DNA of 61,160 bases, taken from an uncultured Burkholderiales bacterium (GTDB lineage Bacteria > Pseudomonadota > Gammaproteobacteria > Burkholderiales > Burkholderiaceae_C). The first letter of the stretch is position 1. Every line of letters begins with the position of its first letter. Location: the NCBI GenBank assembly GCA_903880855.1, contig CAIRQX010000103.1, forward strand, positions 1-61,160, written 5' to 3'. The notes beneath the pieces are model-generated. The model ran no database searches. It had not been told where the DNA came from and worked only from the letters and a program-made list of their open reading frames with translations. Positions 27,384 to 36,354 of the stretch are shown here, one piece after another. The translations under genes were made by a program, and so were the position numbers.

Positions 27384-28916
27384 TTAAATGAGCGCTTTGT
27401 GTTTTTGTGCCTGTAAAGAGATTTCTTCTAGTTTTTCTGCCGACAGACGATGGAGATTTTTGAGCTGCATCACCATCCGCGGATTTTTAGCTAAGGTTTC
27501 TGAATGTTTGTTGAGATAGTCCCAATACAAAGTAGTGAATGGGCAAGCTTTTTCTCCAGTTGATTCTGAGGGATTGAACTTGCACCCTTTGCAATGGTTA
27601 CTCATACGGTCGATGTATTTTCCACTGGCGATATAGGGCTTGCTAGCCATCAAGCCTCCATCCGCGTATTGACTCATGCCTATAGTGTTTGGAACTTCTA
27701 CCCATTCAACCGCATCTACATAAACACCTAAATACCAAGCGTGCACCTCTTTAGGAGAGACGCCGAGCAATAAGACATATAAGCCTGTGACCATTAATCT
27801 TTGTATATGGTGGGCATATCCGTGCTTGAGCGTTAATTCAATAGCATCTCTCAGGCATGCCATGTCTGTTTTACCTGACCAGAAAAACGCCGGTAGTTTG
27901 GCGGTTGCATGCATTGCATTGCGATCGATATATTCAGGCATATATGCCCAATAGATACCGCGTACATACTCCCGCCAACCCAATATCTGCCGAATAAACC
28001 CTTCCACTGCTTCAATAGGGGCATGACCTCGGAGATAAGCTTCCTGAGCTTTATCTAGTACTTCTTTCGGGTTGAGTAATTTGGTGTTGAGAGCGCAGGA
28101 CAAGTGCGAGTGGTACAGCCAAACCTCACCCTCCCACATAGCGTCTTGGTATTGGCCAAAAAATGGCAGTCGATGATCTATAAATTCGGTCAATGCCGTA
28201 ATGGCTTGAGCACGCGTTACGGGCCAACTAAAGGTGCTTATGGATCCTGGATGGTGCAAAAACTTCTTATCGACGAGTTGCATGACATTCTGGGTGATCT
28301 CGTCTGGCGCAAATCTAGAGGGTTGAGGAAGTGCCTTGGGCCCTAGTTTTCCAAAGCTGCTGCGGTTTTCTGTATCAAAGTTCCATTTATTGCCGATGGG
28401 ATTTTTCCCATCCATCAAGAAACCAGTTTTATGGCGCATTTCACGGTAAAAAAACTCAAGTCGGATTTGTTTGCGACCAGATATATGCTTTTTAAAAGCA
28501 TCCGTAGTGCAAAGAAAATGGGTGTCTTCTCTGATATCTAAAGTTAATTGATATTTCGCAGCAAAGGTTTGCAAATTTATGAGAATACGGGATTCACCTG
28601 GAGTCACCATGATGAGGCGTTGCGGTTTTTGAAGAAGAATTGTTTTCTCTAATTCCCCAGTTAATGACCCAGCATTTTGTGGTGAGTCAAGGGCGGTGTA
28701 GAGAACAGGCCACTGCTTTGCTTGAAGTGATTTGGCAAAGTGGCGCATCGCACTTAAAAATAAGGTGATTCTTTGTTTGGAAGACATCACATGCGTCGAC
28801 TCTTCCTCTACCTCGGCCATCCAGATGGCGTCCTGCTTTGGATCAAAACCGATAAATGCAGATGAGCATTCGTCCAACTGATCCCCCAAGACAAGCACTA
28901 AGTTTCTAAGCGTCAA
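27384..28916 (-). CDS. phrB: FeS-containing photolyase/cryptochrome (PhrB class)
   Basis: The 510-residue protein belongs to the FeS bacterial cryptochrome/photolyase group (annotated as photolyase-related protein). Cys354, Cys442, Cys445 and Cys458 have exactly the spacing of the [4Fe-4S] ligands in Agrobacterium PhrB (350, 438, 441, 454), in the segment NHCKGCKFNP and CPFTTLYWDYL. FAD and a lumazine-type antenna are expected. PhrB repairs (6-4) photoproducts in DNA with light. The N-terminus NLVLVLGDQLD is the antenna domain. It is divergent from an Rrf2-type regulator across TAGAT repeats. Confidence 0.93.
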   Translation of the reverse strand: MTLRNLVLVLGDQLDECSSAFIGFDPKQDAIWMAEVEEESTHVMSSKQRITLFLSAMRHFAKSLQAKQWPVLYTALDSPQNAGSLTGELEKTILLQKPQRLIMVTPGESRILINLQTFAAKYQLTLDIREDTHFLCTTDAFKKHISGRKQIRLEFFYREMRHKTGFLMDGKNPIGNKWNFDTENRSSFGKLGPKALPQPSRFAPDEITQNVMQLVDKKFLHHPGSISTFSWPVTRAQAITALTEFIDHRLPFFGQYQDAMWEGEVWLYHSHLSCALNTKLLNPKEVLDKAQEAYLRGHAPIEAVEGFIRQILGWREYVRGIYWAYMPEYIDRNAMHATAKLPAFFWSGKTDMACLRDAIELTLKHGYAHHIQRLMVTGLYVLLLGVSPKEVHAWYLGVYVDAVEWVEVPNTIGMSQYADGGLMASKPYIASGKYIDRMSNHCKGCKFNPSESTGEKACPFTTLYWDYLNKHSETLAKNPRMVMQLKNLHRLSAEKLEEISLQAQKHKALI

Positions 28917-28935
28917 ATTTAATTTCCTTGGTATT

Positions 28936-28995
28936 TTGAGTAGATATTGAGTAGATATATTGACAAATGTTTAGATTTAAATGGCATTTAATCTA
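28936..28995. promoter_or_regulatory. TAGAT repeats between photolyase and Rrf2 genes (candidate operator)
   Basis: TTGAGTAGATA is repeated in tandem at 28936-28946 and 28947-28957. An inverted repeat TAGATTTAAATG / CATTTAATCTA lies at 28972-28995. The core TAGATAT-TGAG-TAGATAT matches the merR-side sequence TAGATTA-TGAA-TAGATTA in order, spacing and orientation. It sits 25 bases upstream of the photolyase start. Confidence 0.6.
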
Positions 28996-29042
28996 TTCAT
29001 GTGTTAAATTAATCTTTTCAAAATCAATTCAGAGTAGTTTAT

Positions 29043-29567
29043 ATGATCAACAGCCGTGCTATCCATGGACTTAATGTTATTGGGCTTGTTGCGTCTGCAC
29101 AAAGACACCAGCCCATCACTACATCACGACTCTCCAGAATGCTTGGCCTTTCCGTGTCTTACACCGAAAGCCTGATGAAAGATTTAAAAGAGGGTGATTT
29201 GCTGAGGGCCCACCGTGGCCCAGGCGGTGGATATCAATTGCAGCAAGCAGTTGTTAACCTGTCCGTATGGGATGTGGTGTCATGTTTCACAAATGAAGAG
29301 GCGGATACAAAGAACTCAGATTCCAGCCTCGAATTCATGGCTGCATTCGATTTGCACCAGCAACTAGACGATATCAAACGTAGTTTTTTACAGGCATACC
29401 CTCTGGGCGAAGTTTTAAAACATTTGCCAGCATCGTCCATGGACAGCGACGTCATCCACGCGTCCTCCATGAGTTTTCACTTCAAGCCAATACAAAAACA
29501 AGCCCTGCCAATGGCGCCCAATTCTGTTTTTGATTTGTCCAACTTTATGCAATTACGCGCGGCTTAA
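29043..29567 (+). CDS. Rrf2-family regulator, IscR paralogue without Fe-S ligands
   Basis: The 174-residue protein aligns with IscR (8272-8808) along its length: the HTH and RGPGGGYQL region at about 55-70 and a shared C-terminal APNSVFDLSNF. Where IscR has three cysteines, this protein has only one, in VVSCFTNEEAD, and a gap, so a [2Fe-2S] cluster is unlikely. It may regulate through another signal or work as an apo-type repressor. It is divergent from the photolyase gene and is followed four bases later by a DCC-family gene. Confidence 0.85.
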   Translation: MINSRAIHGLNVIGLVASAQRHQPITTSRLSRMLGLSVSYTESLMKDLKEGDLLRAHRGPGGGYQLQQAVVNLSVWDVVSCFTNEEADTKNSDSSLEFMAAFDLHQQLDDIKRSFLQAYPLGEVLKHLPASSMDSDVIHASSMSFHFKPIQKQALPMAPNSVFDLSNFMQLRAA

Positions 29568-29571
29568 TAAA

Positions 29572-29949
29572 ATGCAAACTGACAAGCCCATTTCAACTGT
29601 CCTCTTTGATGGTTCTTGCCCGTTGTGTACGGCTGAGATAAACCAATACAAATTAGTCACTCCTACCGGTCAAATTAATTGGATTGATGTTTCTTCGTCT
29701 GACTTCATCCCGCCAGCAGGTCAGAGCAAAGAAGTCTTGATGCAGAGATTTCACGTGATCAAACCTAGCGGAGAGTTGATTTCAGGCGCCGCTGCATTTG
29801 TACATATTTGGGAGCAATTGCCCGGTTGGCGGCGACTGGCTGCAGTTGCAAAATTACCAGGAGCATTAGATGTCATGGAATTTGGATACGAAAAATTTTT
29901 AAAAATTCGCCCAACAGTTCAATCCCTTTTTAAAAAAAGAGCTGCTTAA
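29572..29949 (+). CDS. DCC-family (DUF393) thiol-disulfide oxidoreductase-like protein
   Basis: The 125-residue protein starts MQTDKPISTVLFDGSCPLC, with the DGxCxxC motif (DGSCPLC) that defines the DCC family; a redox role through these cysteines is expected but not demonstrated. An upstream start at 29530 would overlap the Rrf2 gene and is rejected. It begins four bases after the Rrf2 stop, so the two are probably co-transcribed as part of the photolyase cluster. Confidence 0.85.
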   Translation: MQTDKPISTVLFDGSCPLCTAEINQYKLVTPTGQINWIDVSSSDFIPPAGQSKEVLMQRFHVIKPSGELISGAAAFVHIWEQLPGWRRLAAVAKLPGALDVMEFGYEKFLKIRPTVQSLFKKRAA

Positions 29950-29953
29950 TTTC

Positions 29954-31087
29954 TTAAACGACTGAAATCTTATTAGCAGCTGCTCTGGCTTTTTCTAATG
30001 CATTGGGGCCTTTGGCAAGCGCTACAGCCATACGTCTGTAAGGACGAGTCGTTGGCTTTCCAAAAATACGAACATCTGTCCCAGCTTCGCTCATCGCTTC
30101 AGCGACCCCTGTGAATTTGGGTGATGATCCTTCTTTGGAAGCTAGTACTACGGCGCTAGCACCCTCTATGGTGTCAATTTGAGGTATGGGTAGGCCAAGA
30201 ATAGCGCGTGTATGTAAATCAAACTCGCTCAAGTTTTGGCTAATAAGGGTGACCATACCTGTATCGTGTGGGCGAGGGCTCAACTCGCTGAAGATAACTT
30301 CGTCTTTGGTCACAAAAAACTCGACACCAAAGAGACCTGTACCACCCAAGTCAGATGTGACTTTTTCTGCCATTTGTTCGGCAGCCTTTAAGTGCGCTGG
30401 TTTCATGGCTTGAGGCTGCCAGCTGTACTGATAGTCCCCACGTTCTTGTACATGACCAATGGGTTGACAGTAGATCGTTTTTCCATTTCGCTGGCGGATA
30501 GTAAGTAGCGTGATTTCGAATTCAAAATTGATGAATTCTTCAACAATTACCTTTTGACGATCACCGCGCATACCTGCGCATGCATATTCCCAGCTTACTT
30601 TGATATCTGACTCAGACTTTGCAATGCTTTGCCCTTTTCCAGATGAGCTCATGACAGGTTTGATGACAACGGGAAACCCGATGGCTTTTGACTGTTGAAG
30701 TAATGCATCAGCAGATTCAGCGTAGCTGAACTTGGCAGTCCGCACGCCAAGCCCAACGGCTACATCGCGAATGCGGTCGCGGTTCATAGTCAGGTTAGCA
30801 GCTCGGGCACTGGGGATGACTTCAAAGCCTTCCTTTTCGACCTCAAGCAAAACCTCTGTGCGGATAGCTTCAATTTCTGGGACGATTAAGTCGGGTTTGT
30901 ATTTGGCAATTGCGGCGCGCAATGCGTTTTCATCCAGCATACTGAAAACACAGAACTCATCAGCAACTTGCATGGCTGGTGCACCGGCATAGTTGTCACA
31001 TGCGACAACATGGCAGCCAAGGCGCTTGGCACTGATCACGAATTCTTTACCGAGTTCACCTGAACCAAGGAGGAGGATTTTTTTCAT
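29954..31087 (-). CDS. purT: Formate-dependent phosphoribosylglycinamide formyltransferase
   Basis: The 377-residue ATP-grasp enzyme starts [20 protein letters not shown] and has [14 protein letters not shown] as nucleotide loop and [14 protein letters not shown] in the catalytic region. PurT makes formyl-GAR from GAR, formate and ATP in purine synthesis, in place of the folate-dependent PurN. Slightly shorter than E. coli PurT (392) at the N-terminal end. It is divergent from an MFS gene with only 36 bases between, and convergent with the DCC gene. Confidence 0.93.
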   Translation of the reverse strand: MKKILLLGSGELGKEFVISAKRLGCHVVACDNYAGAPAMQVADEFCVFSMLDENALRAAIAKYKPDLIVPEIEAIRTEVLLEVEKEGFEVIPSARAANLTMNRDRIRDVAVGLGVRTAKFSYAESADALLQQSKAIGFPVVIKPVMSSSGKGQSIAKSESDIKVSWEYACAGMRGDRQKVIVEEFINFEFEITLLTIRQRNGKTIYCQPIGHVQERGDYQYSWQPQAMKPAHLKAAEQMAEKVTSDLGGTGLFGVEFFVTKDEVIFSELSPRPHDTGMVTLISQNLSEFDLHTRAILGLPIPQIDTIEGASAVVLASKEGSSPKFTGVAEAMSEAGTDVRIFGKPTTRPYRRMAVALAKGPNALEKARAAANKISVV

Positions 31088-31123
31088 AGCGTTTTATTAT
31101 CTAATAAGCTAGGATGGGTTGCC

Positions 31124-32290
31124 ATGCTTAACAGACCGACCACTCTTTTGCTGAACATTGGTCATGCCCTAGACCACATGTTCCTCCTCATCTTTGCTAC
31201 CGCCGTGACATCCATTGCCACGGATTTTGGAATTGAAAGATGGGAAGATCTCATGCCCTATAGCGTGGCGGCGTTCTTCTTCTTTGGGATAGGCTCCATT
31301 CCAGCTGGACGACTTGGGGACTTATGGGGCCGTCGTCAGATGATGGTCATCTTTTTCATTGGTGTTGGACTCGCATCAGTTCTTGTCTCTTTTACAAATA
31401 CGCCATTTCAATTGGCCTTGGGCTTAGCTTTTCTAGGCTGTGCAACATCTATTTATCACCCTGTTGGCATACCCATGTTGGTACAAGGATCTGAGCGACC
31501 TGGCTGGACTATTGGCGTCAACGGTTTGGCTGGTAATTTGGGATTGGCTATCGCTGCGGTAGTGACGGGCCTGCTGGTGAAATACTTTGGATGGCGCATG
31601 GCGTTTGTCATTCCAGGCATTTTGAGTGTGGTGTGTGGAGTGCTGTTTGCCATTTTTTCTCCAAGTGAATCCACAGCCCCAGCCAAGAAAAAATCCACTT
31701 CGGGATCACACGAAGGTATGTCTGTTCCTAAGCTACTGTTGATCATGACCATTGCCTCTAGCAGCGGCAGCATGTTGTTTAATTTTTCAACCAATAGCAA
31801 CTACGAATTGCTAACTAGTAAATTCAGTGAAATTTCTCAAGACCCCGCAATGATTGGATTTTTTCTGGCGGTGGTGTACGTTTTGGCATCTTTTACCCAA
31901 TTGTTGGTTGGGCATTTGCTAGATAGAGTGGCACTTAAAACGCTCTTTCGGTCCGTGATCATTGTGCAATTTTTTGCACTAATTTTGGCAAATATGACAA
32001 ACGGATGGATGTTCTATGCGGCTCAACTATTGTTCATGGCAGCTATCTTCGGGGCGATTCCCTTCTCGGATGCCATGATCGTACGTTTTGTGGACGATAC
32101 GATGCGTTCTCGCGTTTCAGGTATGCGACTCGCTGTTTCCTTAGGCGTTAGTTCATTGGCTGTTTGGATGATCGGACCGATTGTGAAAGCGGCTGGATTC
32201 TCAACCTTAATTGGTGTGATGGTGGCAACCTCTTGCATTACCTTTATTGTGGTGAGCCAATTGCCTAGTACGCCGATCAAAGATAGCTAG
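31124..32290 (+). CDS. Major facilitator superfamily transporter
   Basis: The 388-residue protein has about twelve membrane helices and the MFS loop motif GRLGDLWGRRQM between helices 2 and 3. A hydrophilic loop with SPSESTAPAKKKSTSGSHEG divides the two halves. It exchanges small molecules across the inner membrane; the substrate cannot be told. It is divergent from purT. Confidence 0.85.
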   Translation: MLNRPTTLLLNIGHALDHMFLLIFATAVTSIATDFGIERWEDLMPYSVAAFFFFGIGSIPAGRLGDLWGRRQMMVIFFIGVGLASVLVSFTNTPFQLALGLAFLGCATSIYHPVGIPMLVQGSERPGWTIGVNGLAGNLGLAIAAVVTGLLVKYFGWRMAFVIPGILSVVCGVLFAIFSPSESTAPAKKKSTSGSHEGMSVPKLLLIMTIASSSGSMLFNFSTNSNYELLTSKFSEISQDPAMIGFFLAVVYVLASFTQLLVGHLLDRVALKTLFRSVIIVQFFALILANMTNGWMFYAAQLLFMAAIFGAIPFSDAMIVRFVDDTMRSRVSGMRLAVSLGVSSLAVWMIGPIVKAAGFSTLIGVMVATSCITFIVVSQLPSTPIKDS

Positions 32291-32333
32291 CGCATAAACA
32301 TTGAGTTCGGATGCTGCTACGAAACGGAAGCGA

Positions 32334-32714
32334 TCAAAACACTGAAATCGCCAATACCACCCAAGCTGCTACAAAAGCCATGCCGCCATAAGGTATCAAC
32401 GACCTAAAGAAACTTATGCCAGCGAGTTGATACAAGACGATATTGAAGCTAAACAAAACGATACCTGTCAAAAAAAATAATCCGCTACCAAATAAAAACC
32501 AACTGCTTTTGCTGTCTCGTGCCATCCAAGCAACCACCAGCAATGCGAGTGCATGAAACTGCATCATGTGGATAGCGGATTGCAATGAACGCAAAGAGGC
32601 TTCTTCTAATCCTGGAATATGGGCTGAATACGCGGCAACCAATACTGATAGTGCGCCCGTCAAGCAGGCAAAAACAAACATAAACCGTGTTGTAAATCTG
32701 TAAATCGACGTCAT
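32334..32714 (-). CDS. DUF423-family membrane protein
   Basis: The protein (126 residues from the ATG at 32714) has four membrane helices and the DUF423/YgdD pattern: FACLTGALSVLVAAYSAH, LQSAIHMMQFHALALLVVAW and LIPYGGMAFVAAWVVLAI. AAGGA lies about 5 bases upstream of this ATG; a start at 32765 would add an unrelated 17 residues. Function of the family is unknown. It converges on the MFS gene. Confidence 0.85.
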   Translation of the reverse strand: MTSIYRFTTRFMFVFACLTGALSVLVAAYSAHIPGLEEASLRSLQSAIHMMQFHALALLVVAWMARDSKSSWFLFGSGLFFLTGIVLFSFNIVLYQLAGISFFRSLIPYGGMAFVAAWVVLAISVF

Positions 32715-32828
32715 ATCTTCCTTGCTGCGAATTGAACTATGAGCATGCCTCAAATCAGATAACATGCTTTAGAAGTGCTTGAGTTTACAGATTGCATCAA
32801 GACTAACTAGAACCTTTAGGAGACAAAG

Positions 32829-33920
32829 ATGAATGCAAGAAGAAATTTTCTAAAAAATGCTGGGGCCTTGGGTGGTCTCATGTTTTGTAGTTGTGGAATG
32901 CTTGACCATGCTCTGGCACAAACATCGAATCCGAGGCGGTTCACGACCATTGCGGGTAAACGTGTCAAGACAGTAGATGCCCACGCGCATTGCTATTTCC
33001 AAGATGCGCTCGACCTCATGGGTAAGGATGCCACCAGTGTGTTGCCTCCTGTCAAAGGTGTGCCAGATCATTTCATAGTGCTTGATAACCGACTCAAGCA
33101 AATGGATGAACTTGGCATTGATATGCAGGTGCTCAGCATCAACCCCTTTTGGTATGGCAAAGATCGAGAGACCGCCGAAGCAATCTGCAAGATCAATAAC
33201 GAAAAATTCGCTGAACTCATCGCATTAAAGCCTGAACGCTTTGCTGCCTTTGCATGTTTGGCCATGCAATTTCCCGATTTGGCCGTCCAACAACTGGAGT
33301 TTGCGGTTAAAAAATTGGGTTTGAGCGGCGCTGCAATTGGTGGCTCGGTACTTGGACAAGATTTCTCACAAGCCAAGTTCAGACCTGTCTTGGCAAAGGC
33401 AGAAGAGCTTGGCGTGACTTTGTTTATCCATCCCCAAAGTACTCCGCAATTGGCTGAGCGTTTCAAAGGGAACGGCTGGCTGTCGAATACGATTGGAAAC
33501 CCACTCGATACAACGATCGCCTTAGAGAAACTAATCTATGAAGGCGTTTTTGATAAATTGCCCAAACTAAAAATATTGGCAGCCCATGGAGGCGGGTATT
33601 TAGGATCGTATGCCCCACGTATGGATCGCAGTTGTTTTGTTTCACCACAAAATTGTGATTCAACGATTGTGTTGCGAAAAAAACCTACTGAATATTTGCG
33701 TCAAATTTATTTTGATTCTTTGGTCTTCACACCAGAAGCACTCCGACATTTGGTGGCGCAGGTTGGTGCGAGTCAGGTCATGATTGGTACGGATCACCCT
33801 ATTCCATGGGTAGAAGATCCGGTGGGGCATGTGATGTCCACTACAACGCTTAGCGATGCTGATAAGCAAGCCATTCTGGGACAAAACGCCATTCGCGTTT
33901 TATCGCTGAATCCTAATTAA
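32829..33920 (+). CDS. Tat-exported amidohydrolase, ACMSD-like
   Basis: The 363-residue protein starts with a twin-arginine signal (MNARRNFLKNAGALGGLMF) and carries an amidohydrolase-2 domain: metal-binding DAHAHCYF, later LFIHPQ, AAHGGGYLGSYAPRMD, and GTDHPIP with the catalytic Asp. This is the 2-amino-3-carboxymuconate semialdehyde decarboxylase / gamma-resorcylate decarboxylase superfamily. A periplasmic location is unusual for such enzymes but common among annotated relatives with Tat signals. The substrate is not predictable. TTAGGAGA precedes the start. Confidence 0.82.
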   Translation: MNARRNFLKNAGALGGLMFCSCGMLDHALAQTSNPRRFTTIAGKRVKTVDAHAHCYFQDALDLMGKDATSVLPPVKGVPDHFIVLDNRLKQMDELGIDMQVLSINPFWYGKDRETAEAICKINNEKFAELIALKPERFAAFACLAMQFPDLAVQQLEFAVKKLGLSGAAIGGSVLGQDFSQAKFRPVLAKAEELGVTLFIHPQSTPQLAERFKGNGWLSNTIGNPLDTTIALEKLIYEGVFDKLPKLKILAAHGGGYLGSYAPRMDRSCFVSPQNCDSTIVLRKKPTEYLRQIYFDSLVFTPEALRHLVAQVGASQVMIGTDHPIPWVEDPVGHVMSTTTLSDADKQAILGQNAIRVLSLNPN

Positions 33921-33954
33921 TCTTTAAAGTTAAAAGCCCTAAAGATTGAATCCT

Positions 33955-34503
33955 TTAAGCTCTTTTCATGAAAGACAAAGTGACATCGCCCAAGTGAATG
34001 CCTAGTTTGGTCATACGTGCTGTGTTGAGCATGACCCTGTCATTCATCAAATACATCCAGTCGTCCATCTGGACGTTGATGACGGATCCATCCACAGGTA
34101 AGGCCAGGGTATAGCTCCAATTAAAAGCATTGCCCTTGGCTTGGCCTAGCGCGATACCCACCACGTCGCCAGCAGTTCCGGTAAAAGAGCCATTGCCTTT
34201 GTCGGTGAGTTTCCAAATGCGCTTTTCGGTTTTGCCATCTGAATACATAAAGTCTTCGTCCAAAATGCCTTGGTCGTTAGTCCACTGGCATTTCATCTCG
34301 ACGGTGAACCGTTTGACAACCTTGCCATTGCGATCTGTGAACATTCCCCACGCATCCACTATGCCGCTGAAGTAGGTTTTCAAGTCAAGTGTAGGTTTTT
34401 GATCCGCGTAATCTTGAACGACAGGGCCGGCACAGCCTGCCAGACCTATGGCACCTGCCGTAGCTGAAATACCAGTCAATAGGAGTTTTCTACGGTGCAT
34501 CAT
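33955..34503 (-). CDS. DUF3833 lipoprotein
   Basis: The 182-residue protein has a signal with twin arginine-like start (MMHRRKLLLTGISATAGAIG) and a lipobox (LAGC). The body, with DLKTYFSGIVDAWGMFTDR, KRFTVEMKCQW and DDWMYLMND, is DUF3833. Such lipoproteins are often beside DUF2878 genes; here the two overlap by 14 bases. In several proteobacteria the pair is linked to photo-oxidative stress genes (from memory). No biochemical function is established. A CTTTA-rich inverted repeat (33919-33947) lies between it and the convergent amidohydrolase. Confidence 0.85.
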   Translation of the reverse strand: MMHRRKLLLTGISATAGAIGLAGCAGPVVQDYADQKPTLDLKTYFSGIVDAWGMFTDRNGKVVKRFTVEMKCQWTNDQGILDEDFMYSDGKTEKRIWKLTDKGNGSFTGTAGDVVGIALGQAKGNAFNWSYTLALPVDGSVINVQMDDWMYLMNDRVMLNTARMTKLGIHLGDVTLSFMKRA

Positions 34504-35023
34504 GTGTAACCTCGGTTGGTAAAAACGAATTTTTAGAGATAAAGACCAGTGCGGGAAGTGTAAGCATCCAAATCATGCCAAGTACCGCAAGGTGGGACAG
34601 GCTGTTGTCAAAACCAGCGGCTCCTAATTTAGCCCCAGCTATGTAACTAAGAGGACCGAATAACAGTCCCGCTATGGCCGATAGCAACAAATGCCTATTG
34701 AGAAGAAAAGCAAGAGAGTAATTTAAGGTTAAGGCAAACATCACCCAAACCATCCATAACCAAAATGGGCTGAGCGGCCCCAGCCCCCAGCCATAAAAGC
34801 TGATGACTGAGAAATATTGCAAACTGGAATCAACCACCACGCCCAATACCAAGGCTATCAATGACAGCTTGAAATCTATAAGGGGTGCCTTGCTATAAAA
34901 AAGATGCAAGCCCACCAAAACACCACAAAATAATAGCGCGAGAATCTCTTGGTCGTATCTGACGGATGCAATACAGACGAACCATCCGATTTGGAAACCT
35001 ATGGCATTGATAAATCGATTCAT
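34490..35023 (-). CDS. DUF2878 membrane protein
   Basis: The 177-residue protein has five to six membrane helices, for example FYGWGLGPLSPFWLWMVWVM. It fits the DUF2878 family, which is usually found with DUF3833 lipoproteins. It overlaps the DUF3833 gene by 14 bases on the same strand. Role unknown. The intergenic region upstream, toward pobA, shows no TAGAT repeat. Confidence 0.82.
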   Translation of the reverse strand: MNRFINAIGFQIGWFVCIASVRYDQEILALLFCGVLVGLHLFYSKAPLIDFKLSLIALVLGVVVDSSLQYFSVISFYGWGLGPLSPFWLWMVWVMFALTLNYSLAFLLNRHLLLSAIAGLLFGPLSYIAGAKLGAAGFDNSLSHLAVLGMIWMLTLPALVFISKNSFLPTEVTHDAP

Positions 35024-35124
35024 TCGTATATTTTGCAGAAAACTGTTAATTGCCCCATTGTTTATTAGTTGTGTAAGTTTTCTTGTAGGATTGTTAAATT
35101 GTTCTTTTTTCGCTGGGGATATTC

Positions 35125-36297
35125 ATGAAGACGCAAGTTTGCATCATTGGTGGAGGGCCTTCTGGGCTGTTGCTTTCACAATTGTTGCACCTTCAAGGTA
35201 TTGAAACGGTTGTATTGGAGCGGCAAAGTCGCGAGTATGTATTGAGTCGTATTCGTGCGGGCGTTTTAGAGAATGGTTTTACAAAACTAATGCGCCAAGC
35301 GCAATGCGGCGAACGCATGGACAAGGAAGGCGAAGTCCACGATGGCTTCTTCATCGCCCATGAAGGTAAATTAGACCGGGTAGATTTACACAAATATAGC
35401 AATGGCAATTCGGTGATGGTCTATGGACAAACCGAACTGACGCGGGATTTATACGAAGCACGCGACCGAATGAATGGCATCGTCATTCATAACGCTGAAG
35501 ATGTGCAGCCGCATGATGTAAAGGGGGTAAAACCTTATGTCACTTATCGCAAAGACAACGCAGAGTGTCGTATTGATTGCGACTATGTCATTGGTGCTGA
35601 TGGTTTTCACGGTGTTAGCCGTAAATCGATTCCGCCAGATGTATTGAAAGAATATGAAAAGGTTTATCCATTTGGGTGGTTGGGCGTTTTGTCGCGCACC
35701 AAGCCAGTGTCGCCCGAGTTGATTTATGCAAAACATGACCGTGGTTTTGCTTTGTGTTCTTTGCGCTCGCAAGTGTTGAGCCGCTATTACATCCAAGTGC
35801 CTTTGAGTGACTCGGTAGACAACTGGTCTGACGATGAGTTCTGGGCTGAACTTAAACGCAGATTGCCTGCAGAGGTGGCAGGGCAATTGATCACTGGTGC
35901 GACGATTGAAAAATCTATTGCTCCACTGCGTTCGTATGTGGCAGAACCTATGCGCTATGGCAATTTGTTTTTAGCGGGTGACGCGGCGCATATCGTTCCG
36001 CCTACAGGTGCGCGTGGTTTAAATACTGCTGGATCCGACATCTACTATCTCTACACAGGTTTGGTTGATTTTTATAAAAACAATGACGCGAGCGGCTTAG
36101 AGCAGTATTCAGAAAAAGCGCTCGCCCGTGTTTGGAAAGCCCAAAGGTTCTCATGGTGGATGACCACCATGTTGCACACTTTTCTAGATACACCTGATTA
36201 CGACCAAAAATTAAAAGAAATCGATATGTCGTATTTGTTTTCGTCGGACGCTGCGCTGAGCTCGTTAGCGGAGAACTATGTGGGCTTGCCCTACTAA
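35125..36297 (+). CDS. pobA: 4-hydroxybenzoate 3-monooxygenase
   Basis: The 390-residue protein has the length and motifs of PobA: FAD fingerprint GGGPSGLLLSQLLH, the DG motif in VIGADGFHGVSR, and LFLAGDAAHIVPPTGARGLN. It hydroxylates 4-hydroxybenzoate to protocatechuate with NADPH and O2. No pca genes for protocatechuate cleavage are in the window. A regulator of PobR type is not present. It converges on an intradiol dioxygenase gene. Confidence 0.93.
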   Translation: MKTQVCIIGGGPSGLLLSQLLHLQGIETVVLERQSREYVLSRIRAGVLENGFTKLMRQAQCGERMDKEGEVHDGFFIAHEGKLDRVDLHKYSNGNSVMVYGQTELTRDLYEARDRMNGIVIHNAEDVQPHDVKGVKPYVTYRKDNAECRIDCDYVIGADGFHGVSRKSIPPDVLKEYEKVYPFGWLGVLSRTKPVSPELIYAKHDRGFALCSLRSQVLSRYYIQVPLSDSVDNWSDDEFWAELKRRLPAEVAGQLITGATIEKSIAPLRSYVAEPMRYGNLFLAGDAAHIVPPTGARGLNTAGSDIYYLYTGLVDFYKNNDASGLEQYSEKALARVWKAQRFSWWMTTMLHTFLDTPDYDQKLKEIDMSYLFSSDAALSSLAENYVGLPY

Positions 36298-36331
36298 GAG
36301 CAAAAAACACAAGCAGTTAGCAAATAAGCGT

Positions 36332-36351
36332 CAAACCTAAAACCTGGTTTG
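36332..36351. terminator. Weak hairpin between convergent genes
   Basis: CAAACC and GGTTTG form a 6-bp stem around an 8-base loop in the 57 bases between pobA and the intradiol dioxygenase gene. Possibly a weak bidirectional terminator. Confidence 0.25.
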
Positions 36352-36354
36352 CTT

